Origin: Actinomycetota bacterium
Lineage (GTDB): Bacteria > Actinomycetota > Actinomycetes > Nanopelagicales > Nanopelagicaceae
Direction of reading: 5' to 3'
Assembly: GCA_009705675.1 (NCBI GenBank)
Contig: WLSX01000007.1
Span: forward strand, 1-14,895
Length of the DNA stretch: 14,895 nucleotides
The notes below the pieces were generated by a model. That model searched no databases and had not been told where the DNA came from. It saw only the letters and a list, made by a program, of their open reading frames with translations. The position numbers were made by a program, and so were the translations under genes. Positions 1 through 8,156 of this stretch are shown piece after piece (positions within the stretch are counted from its first letter, which is position 1; each line of letters opens with the position of its first letter).

Positions 1-678
1 GTAGCAAAGAACCTTTCCGAGAAGGAAAGTGCCGGAATTGCGGCCAAAGTTGGAGCAAAGAATGGTGATGCTATTTTCTTTGCAGCTGGAAGTATCGCTT
101 CATCACAAAGTTTATTGGGCGCAGTTCGTCTTGAGATTGGTATGCGCTGCAATCTAATTGATGAAAAGGCATGGAAGTTTGTTTGGGTAGTTGATGCGCC
201 AATGTTTGAACCAGTTGATGCAGATAATTCTGCATCAGGATGGACTGCCGTTCATCATCCATTTACTGGACCTAAGCCTGAGTTTGCAGAAAGTTTTGAT
301 AAAGATCCAGCTAACGCACTTGCATATGCATATGACATTGTTTTAAATGGAAGTGAGATTGGCGGTGGATCAATTCGTATTCACCAACGAGATGTTCAAC
401 AAAGAGTTTTTAAAACTATTGGTTTATCTGCCGCTGAGGCTGAAAGCAAGTTTGGATTCTTGCTCGAAGCATTTAATTATGGTCCACCACCACATGGTGG
501 AATTGCCCTAGGACTAGATCGCCTTTGTGCATTACTTGCCGGAGCTCAATCAATCCGTGAAGTAATTGCATTTCCTAAGACGGCAAGTGGTGGTGATCCT
601 TTAACAGGTGCGCCAACACCTATTACGCCAGCACAACGAAAAGAGACTGGGGTCGATACTCCAGCCGCTGCCAAGTAG
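1..678 (+). CDS. aspS: Aspartate-tRNA ligase (AspRS), C-terminal part, 5'-truncated by window edge
   Basis: The reading frame is open from the first base, giving 225 residues of the C-terminal half of a class II aminoacyl-tRNA synthetase that charges tRNA with aspartate in the cytoplasm. The start lies outside the window, so an apparent ATG at 145 or alternative start at 115 is internal. Visible are the end of the bacterial GAD insertion domain region ([10 protein letters not shown]), the return to the catalytic core ([12 protein letters not shown]), [13 protein letters not shown], and class II motif 3 (GIALGLDRL), whose arginine contacts ATP. The tail [20 protein letters not shown] is typical of bacterial AspRS. 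The anticodon-binding domain is missing, so whether the enzyme also charges tRNA-Asn cannot be judged. It is the first gene of the cluster and is followed 29 bases later by the small membrane protein gene. Confidence 0.97.
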   Translation, partial: VAKNLSEKESAGIAAKVGAKNGDAIFFAAGSIASSQSLLGAVRLEIGMRCNLIDEKAWKFVWVVDAPMFEPVDADNSASGWTAVHHPFTGPKPEFAESFDKDPANALAYAYDIVLNGSEIGGGSIRIHQRDVQQRVFKTIGLSAAEAESKFGFLLEAFNYGPPPHGGIALGLDRLCALLAGAQSIREVIAFPKTASGGDPLTGAPTPITPAQRKETGVDTPAAAK

Positions 679-694
679 TTACCAACTTTTCAGG

Positions 695-700
695 TATTCT
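695..700 (+). promoter_or_regulatory. Possible -10 element (TATTCT) for a leaderless transcript of the DUF948-like gene
   Basis: TATTCT lies 7 bases before the ATG at 708, the distance expected if transcription begins at the start codon. No Shine-Dalgarno is seen in the 29-base gap after aspS. No -35 match is visible, so this is a weak candidate. Confidence 0.25.
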
Positions 701-707
701 TCCCAAC

Positions 708-1019
708 ATGGGTCCAGGTGGAATTGCAACGATAATCGCAGCAGCATCTCTTGCTGTTATTGCAATAGCGATCGCCTACACAGTCGTGCGAGCTTCAAGG
801 CTAATTGATGAAATTACTAAGACGGTTTCAATGGTTAATAGCCCCTTGAAAAGTATTGGAAATGCTGGCAAATCAATTGAGAATTTAACTAAAAAAGTAA
901 CTAGTGCAACAGAAACTTTTTTGGACGACAACCCATTAGCCATGAAGGCAGCAGCGACCTTATTTACTGCAGCGAAGCTAAAGAAAAAGGGTAAGAAAAA
1001 AAGCAAAGCGAAGTCGTAG
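708..1019 (+). CDS. Small membrane-anchored DUF948-like protein, function unknown
   Basis: This is a 103-residue protein. It has an N-terminal hydrophobic segment at about residues 5-27 ([19 protein letters not shown]), then an amphipathic, probably helical middle ([17 protein letters not shown]), then a strongly basic tail ([15 protein letters not shown]). It is probably a single-pass inner-membrane protein with a cytoplasmic or membrane-lying helix. Actinobacteria commonly have a DUF948 gene directly upstream of alaS, and position plus architecture are the main reasons for this call; the sequence itself is low-complexity. The ATG at 708 has no good Shine-Dalgarno. The stop codon TAG shares its last base with the GTG that could start alaS. 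No function is known to me for the family. It has been compared to coiled-coil or chemotaxis-like helical proteins, but nothing here supports that. Confidence 0.75.
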   Translation: MGPGGIATIIAAASLAVIAIAIAYTVVRASRLIDEITKTVSMVNSPLKSIGNAGKSIENLTKKVTSATETFLDDNPLAMKAAATLFTAAKLKKKGKKKSKAKS

Positions 1020-1021
1020 TG

Positions 1022-3703
1022 ATGGACTCCGCAGATATTCGTTCCCGCTGGTTAAATTTTTTTGAATCTGGAAATTCTGCAAATCTTCCGCATACTGTTG
1101 TACCATCTGCTTCCTTAATTGCAGATGACCCAAACTTACTATTAGTCAACGCTGGAATGGTTCCATTTAAACCATTCTTTCTAGGCGAGGTAAAGCCACC
1201 ATATAAGCGGGCGACATCAGTACAAAAATGTGTTCGCACTTTAGATATTGATGAGGTTGGCAAAACAACTAGACATGCTTCTTTTTTCCAGATGTGTGGA
1301 AACTTCTCATTTGGTGACTATTTTAAAGAGGGCGCAATTTCACTCGCCTGGGAGCTTCTAACTAAATCAACTTCAGATGGTGGTTATGGTTTTTCAGAGG
1401 ACAAGCTATGGGTAACAGTTTATGAAGATGATGATGAGGCAGCACAAATCTGGGAGAAACAAGTTGGAGTTCCAAAAAATCGAATTCAGAGACGTGGCAT
1501 GGCAGATAATTTTTGGTCAATGGGAGTTCCTGGTCCATGCGGTCCATGTTCTGAAATTTACTTTGATCGCGGAAGTGCATACGGCAAAGAGGGTGGGCCA
1601 ATTGCAGATGAGGATCGCTACCTAGAAATTTGGAACTTAGTTTTTATGCAAAATATTCGCGGTGAAGGTGGGGATAAAAACTCATTCCCAATTGTTGGCG
1701 AGTTACCTGCAAAAAATATTGATACTGGCTTAGGACTGGAGAGAACTGCTGCTTTGTTGCAAGGCGTTGAGAATATTTATGAGATTGATACAACAAAGAT
1801 AATTCTGGATAAAGCATCTGCATTAACAAAAGTTAAGTATGGTAAAGATGAAAAGTCAGATGTGTCTCTGCGAGTTATTGCAGACCATGCGCGTACCGCG
1901 ATGATGTTAATTGGCGATGGTGTTACCCCAGGAAATGAAGGTCGTGGGTATGTATTGCGTCGAATGATGCGGCGAACTATCAGAAATATGCGCTTGCTTG
2001 GATCTCAAGATTTGATCATGGGAGAACTGATTAAAAGTTCAATCAAAGCTATGGGCCCACAGTACCCAGAGTTGGTAGCCGGATCAGATCGAATTTTAGC
2101 GATCGCAGAGGCTGAAGAGGATAGTTTCATTCAAACATTAAAGAGTGGTACGACTATTTTTGATTTAGCTGCAGATCAATTAAAGGCAGCAAAGAGCAAA
2201 TCCCTTGCCGCTGATACGGTATTTAAATTACATGATACATACGGATTTCCATTTGATTTAACTCTTGAAATGGCCAGAGAGCAAGGGTTAGGCGTCGATG
2301 AGGTTGGCTTTAGAAAATTAATGAATGAACAACGTGATCGAGCTAAGGCTGATGCAAAGGCAAAGAAGAGTGGGCATACTGATTTAACTGAATACCGCGG
2401 AATTGTTGATAAATCAGGATCATCTAAGTTTATTGGTTATGAAAATATTACCGCGGAAGCAAAACTAACCGGAGTGCTATTTGATGGTAAAAGTGTTGCT
2501 GAGGTAAATGCTGGATCTGATATTGAAATCACTTTAGATAGAACTCCATTTTATGCCGAAGGTGGAGGGCAATTGGCCGATAGTGGCGTAGTAAAACTAG
2601 CAAGCGGTGCTGTAATTGAGATCGATGATGTGCAAACACCACTTCCTGGTTTATTTGTTCATCGTGGGAAAGTTGTTAGTGGAGTAGTTAAGAATGGTGA
2701 ACAAGTAATTGCAAATATTGACTTAGAACGTAGATTAGCAATTTCAAGAGCGCATACCGCCACTCATATGGTGCATAAGGCATTTCGCGAAGCACTAGGG
2801 GAGACTGCAACTCAAGCAGGCTCTGAAAATGCACCGGGTCGGTTTAGGTTTGATTTTCCTTCTACTAGTGCAGTGCCGGTTTCAGTACTTAACGATGTAG
2901 AAAGCCGAGTTAATGAGTTGCTAATTGCTGATTTACAAGTACATGCCGAAGTAATGTCGCAAGATGCAGCTCGAGCAATGGGCGCTATGGCTTTATTTGG
3001 TGAGAAATATGGAGATGAAGTTCGAGTTGTAAGTGTTGGAGATTGGGCAAAGGAACTTTGCGGTGGCACGCATGTATCAAGGTCTGGTCAACTTGGCCTA
3101 GTTAAGTTGCTATCAGAGTCTTCAATTGGTGCTGGAGTGAGACGAGTTGAAGCATTAGTTGGTTACGATGCTTACAAATATTTAGCAAAAGAACATGTCC
3201 TGCTTAATTCTTTAACTGAGATTATTAAAGGTGTTCGGGCAGAAGAATTGCCTCAACGGGTATCTGAGTTAGTAGAAAAAATGAAGAGCATGGAAAAAGA
3301 GTTATCTGCCGTTAGAAGTGCTAAAGCAATGGCTTCGGCGGGAGAGTTAGTGAAGAAAGCTAAAGCTATCGGAAGTATTAATTTAATTATTGATCAACTT
3401 TCAGATGAGATTTCAGTAGATGATATGAGATCTATTGCTGTTGATCTTCGAAGTAAGGTGAAGTCTGGCGTTGTAGTCCTTGCAACAATTAATAATGCTA
3501 AACCCTTGCTTGTCGCAGCGGTTTCACCTGAAGCAAATAAATTAGGCATTAAAGCTGGTGAATTAATTAAAACTGGTTCAACAATTTTAGGCGGAGGCGG
3601 CGGCGGAAAAGATGATTTCGCACAAGGTGGCGGTGTTGATGTTAAAGCGATCACCAAAGCAATAGCCGAAATCACGAAATTTGTAAGCGGGAAAATCAAT
3701 TAG
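1022..3703 (+). CDS. alaS: Alanine-tRNA ligase (AlaRS)
   Basis: This 893-residue enzyme is full length for bacterial AlaRS and charges tRNA-Ala, recognised by its G3-U70 pair, in the cytoplasm. The N-terminal class II core begins [11 protein letters not shown] and carries [17 protein letters not shown] and [16 protein letters not shown]; motif 3 is seen in [10 protein letters not shown]. The editing domain has the zinc-site residues His578 and His582 (AHTATHMVH) and Cys680 and His684 (ELCGGTHV), which hydrolyse Ser- and Gly-tRNA-Ala. The C-Ala domain ends with the glycine-rich [16 protein letters not shown] chose ATG 1022 because related proteins start at this point (M-D/E-S-A-E/D-I-R-x-R-W); a GTG at 1019 in the same frame would add one residue and overlap the previous stop by one base. 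No Shine-Dalgarno is clear, so translation may be coupled to the upstream gene. Confidence 0.98.
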   Translation: MDSADIRSRWLNFFESGNSANLPHTVVPSASLIADDPNLLLVNAGMVPFKPFFLGEVKPPYKRATSVQKCVRTLDIDEVGKTTRHASFFQMCGNFSFGDYFKEGAISLAWELLTKSTSDGGYGFSEDKLWVTVYEDDDEAAQIWEKQVGVPKNRIQRRGMADNFWSMGVPGPCGPCSEIYFDRGSAYGKEGGPIADEDRYLEIWNLVFMQNIRGEGGDKNSFPIVGELPAKNIDTGLGLERTAALLQGVENIYEIDTTKIILDKASALTKVKYGKDEKSDVSLRVIADHARTAMMLIGDGVTPGNEGRGYVLRRMMRRTIRNMRLLGSQDLIMGELIKSSIKAMGPQYPELVAGSDRILAIAEAEEDSFIQTLKSGTTIFDLAADQLKAAKSKSLAADTVFKLHDTYGFPFDLTLEMAREQGLGVDEVGFRKLMNEQRDRAKADAKAKKSGHTDLTEYRGIVDKSGSSKFIGYENITAEAKLTGVLFDGKSVAEVNAGSDIEITLDRTPFYAEGGGQLADSGVVKLASGAVIEIDDVQTPLPGLFVHRGKVVSGVVKNGEQVIANIDLERRLAISRAHTATHMVHKAFREALGETATQAGSENAPGRFRFDFPSTSAVPVSVLNDVESRVNELLIADLQVHAEVMSQDAARAMGAMALFGEKYGDEVRVVSVGDWAKELCGGTHVSRSGQLGLVKLLSESSIGAGVRRVEALVGYDAYKYLAKEHVLLNSLTEIIKGVRAEELPQRVSELVEKMKSMEKELSAVRSAKAMASAGELVKKAKAIGSINLIIDQLSDEISVDDMRSIAVDLRSKVKSGVVVLATINNAKPLLVAAVSPEANKLGIKAGELIKTGSTILGGGGGGKDDFAQGGGVDVKAITKAIAEITKFVSGKIN

Positions 3704-3717
3704 TAATTGGGCTGAAA

Positions 3718-4170
3718 ATGAGTGAGCAAATGAAGAGCGGAAGAAGAATCGGCTTTGATTTTGGTGAGAAACGAATTGGTGTTGCCACTACTGACTTGGA
3801 ATCAATTTTAGTTTCACCTCATGCAACAATTCTTAATGATGAAAAACTTCTAGTTAAATTAACTGAGATTCTTAATGAGTTTGAGCCGGTCTACGTTGTA
3901 GTTGGAAATCCAATGCACTTATCTGGCTTAAATAGCGCCAAATCTAAACAGGCGAGTGAGTTCGCAAATTTAATTCGAAGTATTTTTTCTGGCCCTATTT
4001 ATCTTGTCGATGAAAGACTTTCAACCTCAAATGCATATTCGCAGATGCGAGATTCTGGAAAGTCTGAGCGAGAAAGTAAATCTGTGATTGATCAAATAGC
4101 AGCGGTTAATATATTGGAGAGCGCCCTTTTAAGCGAGAAGGCTGGTAATTCGATAGGTGAGTTACTTTGA
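3718..4170 (+). CDS. ruvX: Putative pre-16S rRNA nuclease / Holliday junction resolvase-like RuvX (YqgF)
   Basis: This 150-residue RNase H-fold protein belongs to the YqgF/RuvX family, linked to maturation of the 16S rRNA 5' end and, by fold, to Holliday junction resolution. The three acidic active-site positions are present: Asp14 in GFDFGEKRIGVA, Glu99 in LVDERLST and Asp125 in SVIDQIAAVNIL. The conserved VVGxPxxxxG strand-loop reads VVVGNPMHLSG. The gene begins 14 bases after alaS, the usual actinobacterial neighbour. The start is not firmly fixed: ATG 3718 gives MSEQMKSGRR, while ATG 3730, preceded by the purine-rich GAGTGAG, would give MKSGRRIGFD and also keeps the whole fold. Its stop overlaps the mltG start (TTGA, 4167-4170), so the two are probably translationally coupled. 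Confidence 0.93.
   Translation: MSEQMKSGRRIGFDFGEKRIGVATTDLESILVSPHATILNDEKLLVKLTEILNEFEPVYVVVGNPMHLSGLNSAKSKQASEFANLIRSIFSGPIYLVDERLSTSNAYSQMRDSGKSERESKSVIDQIAAVNILESALLSEKAGNSIGELL
4155..4161 (+). promoter_or_regulatory. Shine-Dalgarno AGGTGAG deciding the TTG start of mltG
   Basis: AGGTGAG is complementary to the 16S rRNA 3' end and lies 5 bases before the TTG at 4167. It sits inside the end of ruvX. It supports use of the rare TTG codon, because no ATG or GTG follows before the signal-anchor segment. Confidence 0.6.
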
Positions 4171-5162
4171 AGCGTTTGATTGCACCACTTGTGGCGCTTC
4201 TTGTATTTACTTTTGCTCTCTCCACAATCCACAATAAGTTTTTACTTAATGATTATCGATCAACAACTTCTAGTTCACAAGTAGACATTGTTATTAAAGA
4301 TGGCGAAACTGGAACTCAAATTGCACAAAAACTAGAAAAAGCTGGGGTTATTAAGGCTAGTAAAGTTTTTTATAAGGTCGCAATTAATGATAAGAGATCC
4401 AACTCAATCTCCCCAGGAATTCATGAAGTAGATATAAAAATCTCAGCCAGATCCGCTCTTGATCAGTTACTTGATCCAAAGCGTAATCGTGGTTTATTCG
4501 GATTTATTGAAGGTTTAAGAAAAGCTGAAATTTTAGATTTATTGGTTAAATCGAAGTTAGCTTCTGGAAAATTATCGCCTGCAGTTAAGCCCGATGCTTT
4601 GTATAAAACCAGTAATCTTGAAGGATTTTTGTTCCCAGCCCAATACTCATTTTCACCCGGAACAGTAATTGATGATGCTGTTAACCAAATGGTGCAAAGG
4701 TTTAACCTAGCGGCTAAGGAAACTAAGGTTGATTTAGGTTATAAAGGATTTTCTCCTCTTGAACTGGTGACAATTGCTTCGATTATCCAAGCCGAAGGAG
4801 ATCCGCAAGATTTTACAAAGATTGCGCAGGTTATTTATAACCGGTTAAAAATCGGTATGCCACTTCAGATGAATACGACCATTGAATACGCTGCAAACCT
4901 ACGCGGCAAAATCCGCCTGCCATACAAAGAGTTAGAGGTAAACTCAAAATACAACACTTACAAGTATCGTGGGCTTCCACCTGGCCCGATTGGAAATCCA
5001 GGACAGGCAGCACTTAATGCTTCGGTTAATCCAGAGTCCGGTGATTGGCTTTACTTTATTACCGTTAAGCCGCAAGACACTAGATTTACCAAGTCGTATG
5101 ATCAGTTCAATATTTGGGCTGATGAGTTTAGAAAAAATGAAAAGGCTGGTCTATTTAAATGA
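4167..5162 (+). CDS. mltG: Endolytic murein transglycosylase MltG
   Basis: This 331-residue membrane-anchored enzyme cleaves nascent peptidoglycan glycan strands and is thought to set their length. Residues 1-20 (MKRLIAPLVALLVFTFALST) form the N-terminal anchor with a short basic cytoplasmic end, so the rest is extracytoplasmic. Residues 38-72 are a LysM-like subdomain (IVIKDGETGTQIAQKLEKAG). The YceG core follows, with LEGFLFPAQYSF and the catalytic glutamate Glu210 in TIASIIQAEG, aligned with Glu218 of the E. coli enzyme. The C-terminal block NTYKYRGLPPGPIGNPG is typical. The usual LQxDxT motif reads LQMNTT, so the aspartate is asparagine; the effect is unknown. The start is TTG, overlapping the ruvX stop, with a good Shine-Dalgarno. 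The stop overlaps aroE by four bases (ATGA). Confidence 0.95.
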   Translation: MKRLIAPLVALLVFTFALSTIHNKFLLNDYRSTTSSSQVDIVIKDGETGTQIAQKLEKAGVIKASKVFYKVAINDKRSNSISPGIHEVDIKISARSALDQLLDPKRNRGLFGFIEGLRKAEILDLLVKSKLASGKLSPAVKPDALYKTSNLEGFLFPAQYSFSPGTVIDDAVNQMVQRFNLAAKETKVDLGYKGFSPLELVTIASIIQAEGDPQDFTKIAQVIYNRLKIGMPLQMNTTIEYAANLRGKIRLPYKELEVNSKYNTYKYRGLPPGPIGNPGQAALNASVNPESGDWLYFITVKPQDTRFTKSYDQFNIWADEFRKNEKAGLFK

Positions 5163-5956
5163 TTAAGATGGCAGTTGCTGGAAAGCCTATTGGTCATTCC
5201 CTTTCACCACTCCTTCATAAAACTGCTTACCAATTACTTGGTATTGAAGCAGAGTTTCTAGCAGATGAAATTTCTGAAGATAAATTTGGCGATTACTATT
5301 TCGAAGCAAAAAATTCTGGTTATAGGGGATTGGCGTTAACGATGCCTCTTAAAGAGATCTCAATTGGTTTTGTGGATAGAGTAGATCCAGTTGCTAAACA
5401 GATATCATCAGTTAACACTATTATTTTTGAATCAACCGGAAGTATCGGCTTATCAACTGATTTATTAGCTTTTAAAAACCTATTGCGCCCATATTTTGGC
5501 AAAAAGATTGTGATACTAGGAGCTGGCGGAACAGCAAGGGCCGCAATTGGTGCACTTAAAGGAACTGGTACGGAGGTAACAGTTCTAACTAGATCTATGA
5601 ATCGTCATGATCAGCTACATGCTGCTGCAGTTGACCTAGATATAAATTTTCTAGATTGGCACCGGTTTGAAGAGATTCAAGATAGGGACTTGATCATTTC
5701 TACCACTCCAGCGGGGGCCACTGATGGGTTATCAATCATCTCAACCAAGGCAGATTTCTTCGAGGTCATCTACCATCCTTGGCCAACTGAATTGGCAAAG
5801 CGTTACCAGAATCTTGGTAGGAATGTAATTGGCGGCTTATCACTCCTGGTCGAGCAAGCACTTTTTCAGATTAACTACTTTGCACAAAAAGAATTTGATT
5901 TCGATCAGATGCGTCAAGAATTATTAAAGGTCGGCCATGCGGAGATTAAGAAGTAA
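5159..5956 (+). CDS. aroE: Shikimate dehydrogenase (NADP+)
   Basis: This 265-residue enzyme reduces 3-dehydroshikimate to shikimate with NADPH, step four of chorismate synthesis. The N-terminal substrate domain has GKPIGHSLSPLLH (Ser14, Ser16), the catalytic lysine Lys65 in LTMPLKE, Asn86 in SSVNTI and Asp101. The cofactor domain has the glycine-rich loop GAGGTARAA (121-129) and EVIYHPWPTELA. The shikimate-contacting GGLSLLVEQA carries Gln233. The usual NTDGxG around the catalytic aspartate is STDLLAF here: the aspartate is kept but the following glycine is lost. Its place among aro genes makes true AroE more likely than a quinate dehydrogenase paralogue. The start ATG overlaps the mltG stop, with no strong Shine-Dalgarno, so coupling is likely. 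Confidence 0.94.
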   Translation: MIKMAVAGKPIGHSLSPLLHKTAYQLLGIEAEFLADEISEDKFGDYYFEAKNSGYRGLALTMPLKEISIGFVDRVDPVAKQISSVNTIIFESTGSIGLSTDLLAFKNLLRPYFGKKIVILGAGGTARAAIGALKGTGTEVTVLTRSMNRHDQLHAAAVDLDINFLDWHRFEEIQDRDLIISTTPAGATDGLSIISTKADFFEVIYHPWPTELAKRYQNLGRNVIGGLSLLVEQALFQINYFAQKEFDFDQMRQELLKVGHAEIKK

Positions 5957-5991
5957 TCCACAGCCTTAGTTTCTGATGCAGTTTTTAATAT

Positions 5992-5997
5992 TACTCT
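5992..5997 (+). promoter_or_regulatory. Possible -10 element (TACTCT) for a leaderless transcript of the A24 peptidase gene
   Basis: TACTCT (TAnnnT) ends 6 bases before the GTG at 6004, placing the expected transcription start at or next to the start codon. The 47-base gap after aroE contains no Shine-Dalgarno. No -35 sequence is recognisable, so confidence is low. Confidence 0.25.
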
Positions 5998-6003
5998 GCC
6001 CAT

Positions 6004-6381
6004 GTGCTACGTGATTACATTATTTTAACTTGGCTTGCCTGGATTGCAATCTACGACATCAAGCATTACTTGATTCGTAATATTGATTTGCTAGCAGTTC
6101 TTCTTCTGCTTACGCCAAACATTAGATTTAGTTATAAATATGCTCTCCTAAACATATCTATTTACTTAACGATCAATCTTCTAGTTAAAGGAAAGATTGG
6201 TGCCGGGGATATCAAGCTATCTTTTATATGCGGTCTTCTAATTTCTTCATATTTTCAACTATTTAATGCACTATCCGTAACTTGGATTATTGGTGGTTTT
6301 TATGCAATTTTCTTCAGACAATCAGCGGTAGCCTTCGCACCATTTATGATCTTCGGAACATATCTAGCAAGAATTTTCTAA
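6004..6381 (+). CDS. Small A24-family prepilin peptidase-like membrane protein
   Basis: This 125-residue, very hydrophobic protein looks like an A24 aspartic peptidase core without the N-terminal methyltransferase and zinc region of full PilD. Both catalytic aspartates are visible: Asp18 in IYDIKHYLIRN, equivalent to the DxxxxxIPN site, and Asp69 in the hallmark GAGDIKLS. About four membrane helices can be drawn (roughly residues 5-17, 27-38, 47-60 and 72-100). The family cleaves leader peptides of type IV or Flp/Tad pilins and related secretion pseudopilins. The start is GTG 6004; the ATG at 6002 is out of frame and soon hits a stop. It lies between aroE and aroC, as does the similar short gene Rv2551c in Mycobacterium tuberculosis. 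No pilin or secretion gene is in the window, so its substrate is unknown. Confidence 0.85.
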   Translation: MLRDYIILTWLAWIAIYDIKHYLIRNIDLLAVLLLLTPNIRFSYKYALLNISIYLTINLLVKGKIGAGDIKLSFICGLLISSYFQLFNALSVTWIIGGFYAIFFRQSAVAFAPFMIFGTYLARIF

Positions 6382-6418
6382 TTACAGGGTTAAATAGAAG
6401 CGAGATAAGTAGCCAATC

Positions 6419-6427
6419 TGCGATAAT
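6419..6427 (+). promoter_or_regulatory. Extended -10 promoter candidate (TGCGATAAT) for the aroC-aroK-aroB-aroQ operon
   Basis: TG-C-GATAAT matches an extended -10 with five of six consensus bases in the hexamer. The start point would be near 6434, giving a leader of about 23 bases that contains the Shine-Dalgarno. No -35 match is seen. The 75-base gap 6382-6456 is the only non-coding space ahead of aroC. Confidence 0.45.
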
Positions 6428-6446
6428 AACTCTCTAATTATTGATT

Positions 6447-6452
6447 GGGGAG
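6447..6452 (+). promoter_or_regulatory. Shine-Dalgarno GGGGAG deciding the GTG start of aroC
   Basis: GGGGAG lies 4 bases before GTG 6457. The in-frame TTG at 6445 would place this site inside the gene, so GTG 6457 is preferred. Confidence 0.6.
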
Positions 6453-6456
6453 TTGC

Positions 6457-7641
6457 GTGCTTCGTTGGTTAACTGCAGGCGAGTCACACGGCCCTGCTCT
6501 ATCAGCAATAATCGAAGGCGTCCCGGCTCATGTTCAGATTACAAGTAAAGATATTGATTCGGATTTATCACGTCGTAGATTAGGTTTTGGACGAGGGGCA
6601 AGACAAAATTTTGAAGCAGATAAAATCACAATTACTGGCGGTATTCGACTTGGAGTAACTCAAGGTGGTCCCATTGCAATTCAGATTGCAAACTCTGAAT
6701 GGCCTAAATGGGAAAAGGTTATGAGTGCTGATCCAGTTCCTGATGAGGAGATAAAAGATTTAGCACGTAATGCACCTTTAACTAGGCCACGTCCAGGACA
6801 TGCTGATCTAGTTGGAATGCAAAAATACAATTTTTCAGATGCTCGTCCTATTTTAGAGCGAGCAAGTGCGAGAGAAACTGCAGCTAGGGTTGCACTTGGT
6901 GCAGTTGCCCGGGCTTTTCTAAAGCAGAGTGTTGGAATTGAATTACTAAGCCATGTGCTTTCAATCGGACAGGTATCAGTTGATGAAAATTACCAATTAC
7001 CAACTATGAAAGACAAAGCTAAAATTGATGAGGATCCAGTTCGTTGTTTTGATAAAAAAGTTAGTGAATCAATTATTAAAGAGATCGAGGCTGCACATCG
7101 GGATGGAGATACTTTAGGTGGTGTAGTCGAAGTCTTGGCTTACAACTTACCGCCCGGCTTAGGTTCACATACTCATTGGGATAGACGGTTAGATGCTCGT
7201 TTGGCTGGAGCAATGATGGGAATTCAAGCAATCAAAGGTGTTGAGATTGGCGATGGCTTCACAACTGCAAAACGTAGGGGATCTGTTGCTCATGATGAGA
7301 TTGAAAAGAATTCTGCCGGTGCAATTGCGCGTCGAACAGATCGCGCAGGCGGCACGGAGGGTGGAATGAGTAATGGTGAAATTTTGAGAGTTAAAGTGGC
7401 AATGAAACCGATATCAACAGTGCCTAAGGCATTGGACACAATTGATGTTGCAACTGGCGAAGCCGCTAAAGCTATTAACCAGAGATCAGATGTTTGTGCA
7501 GTTCCTGCAGCTGGAATCGTTGCCGAAGCTATGGCCGCATTAGTCCTTGCTGATGCCGTTCTTGAAAAATTTGGTGGCGACAGCGTGCAGGAAACTAAGC
7601 GAAATTTTGAGAACTATATTAAAACTTTAGAAATAAAGTAA
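6457..7641 (+). CDS. aroC: Chorismate synthase
   Basis: This 394-residue enzyme converts 5-enolpyruvylshikimate-3-phosphate to chorismate, using reduced FMN. The GTG start gives [15 protein letters not shown], the canonical N-terminus including the conserved ESHG histidine; a TTG at 6445 in frame would add four residues but has no family support. Other signatures are [52 protein letters not shown] and [13 protein letters not shown], all part of the FMN and substrate site. The length is normal for the bacterial monofunctional form; no flavin reductase domain is fused. The stop TAA shares its last base with the aroK ATG (TAATG). It is the first gene of the tight aroC-K-B-Q run and has its own promoter candidate. 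Confidence 0.97.
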   Translation: MLRWLTAGESHGPALSAIIEGVPAHVQITSKDIDSDLSRRRLGFGRGARQNFEADKITITGGIRLGVTQGGPIAIQIANSEWPKWEKVMSADPVPDEEIKDLARNAPLTRPRPGHADLVGMQKYNFSDARPILERASARETAARVALGAVARAFLKQSVGIELLSHVLSIGQVSVDENYQLPTMKDKAKIDEDPVRCFDKKVSESIIKEIEAAHRDGDTLGGVVEVLAYNLPPGLGSHTHWDRRLDARLAGAMMGIQAIKGVEIGDGFTTAKRRGSVAHDEIEKNSAGAIARRTDRAGGTEGGMSNGEILRVKVAMKPISTVPKALDTIDVATGEAAKAINQRSDVCAVPAAGIVAEAMAALVLADAVLEKFGGDSVQETKRNFENYIKTLEIK

Positions 7642-8156
7642 TGCTTAACAAGATTGTGTTAATTGGCCCTCCCGGTGCGGGCAAATCAAGCATAGGAAGA
7701 TCGTTATCTAAAGAGATGGATATGCCTTTCATTGATAGTGATAGTGAGATTGAGAAAATTGCACAAAAGAAAATCTCCGAGATTTTTGTTGATGATGGTG
7801 AACCAGCATTTCGTAAAATTGAGGTTGAAGTAGTTAGTAAATTATTGAAAGATTTCTCTGGTGTGATTGCGCTCGGCGGTGGAGCACCAATGAATACTGA
7901 GATCCAAAGCAAATTAGAAAAATCAGATTTTCCGGTAATTTTTATAGATGTTTCCATCTCTCAAGCCGCAAATAGAGTTGGGTTTAACAAAGATCGACCA
8001 TTGTTACTGATTAATCCCCGTCAACAGTGGATGAACCTAATGAGCGAACGACGACCTATTTATGAACGGCTTGCGACCGATACGGTTTCCAGCGATAGTA
8101 ATAAGCCAGCAGAGGTTGCAAAAATTATTCGTGAAAAATTGGTGAGTAAATTATGA
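7641..8156 (+). CDS. aroK: Shikimate kinase
   Basis: This 171-residue cytoplasmic kinase phosphorylates shikimate at O3 with ATP, step five of the pathway. The Walker A loop is GPPGAGKSS (residues 9-17). Shikimate-binding residues follow: Asp32 and Asp34 in DSDSEIE, Arg58 in PAFRKIE and the GGG run at 79-81 in ALGGGAP. The lid arginine is Arg119 in KDRPLL. The length matches the family. The gene starts on the last base of the aroC stop and its own stop overlaps aroB (ATGA), so all four enzymes are probably made from one coupled message. It is not fused to aroB or aroE, unlike the multidomain forms in some other organisms. Confidence 0.96.
   Translation: MLNKIVLIGPPGAGKSSIGRSLSKEMDMPFIDSDSEIEKIAQKKISEIFVDDGEPAFRKIEVEVVSKLLKDFSGVIALGGGAPMNTEIQSKLEKSDFPVIFIDVSISQAANRVGFNKDRPLLLINPRQQWMNLMSERRPIYERLATDTVSSDSNKPAEVAKIIREKLVSKL

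Noticed and set aside
481..503. Inverted repeat CCACCA / TGGTGG in the aspS end
   Set aside because: It encodes the conserved PPPHGG of AspRS just before motif 3, so codon constraint explains it.
608..808. Open frame overlapping the aspS end and the DUF948-like gene
   Set aside because: It is out of frame with both real genes and its product has no recognisable features.
1362..1625. Open frames on both strands inside alaS, and many similar ones elsewhere (for example 2812-3069 and 3394-3699 minus strand, 7619-7957 minus strand, 12909-13142 minus strand)
   Set aside because: They lie wholly inside strongly conserved enzyme genes, lack ribosome binding sites, and their products are low-complexity or resemble no family. 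They are shadow frames.
3588..3608. GGC/GGA repeat near the alaS 3' end
   Set aside because: It encodes the normal poly-glycine loop (GGGGGGK) of the AlaRS C-Ala domain, not a regulatory repeat.
6382..6456. Riboswitch, tRNA or terminator in the gap before aroC
   Set aside because: No stem followed by a T run, no cloverleaf and no known aptamer core is visible; only a promoter candidate and Shine-Dalgarno are supported.
6445..6456. Upstream TTG start for aroC
   Set aside because: It would overlap the Shine-Dalgarno, and the family N-terminus [12 protein letters not shown] begins at GTG 6457.
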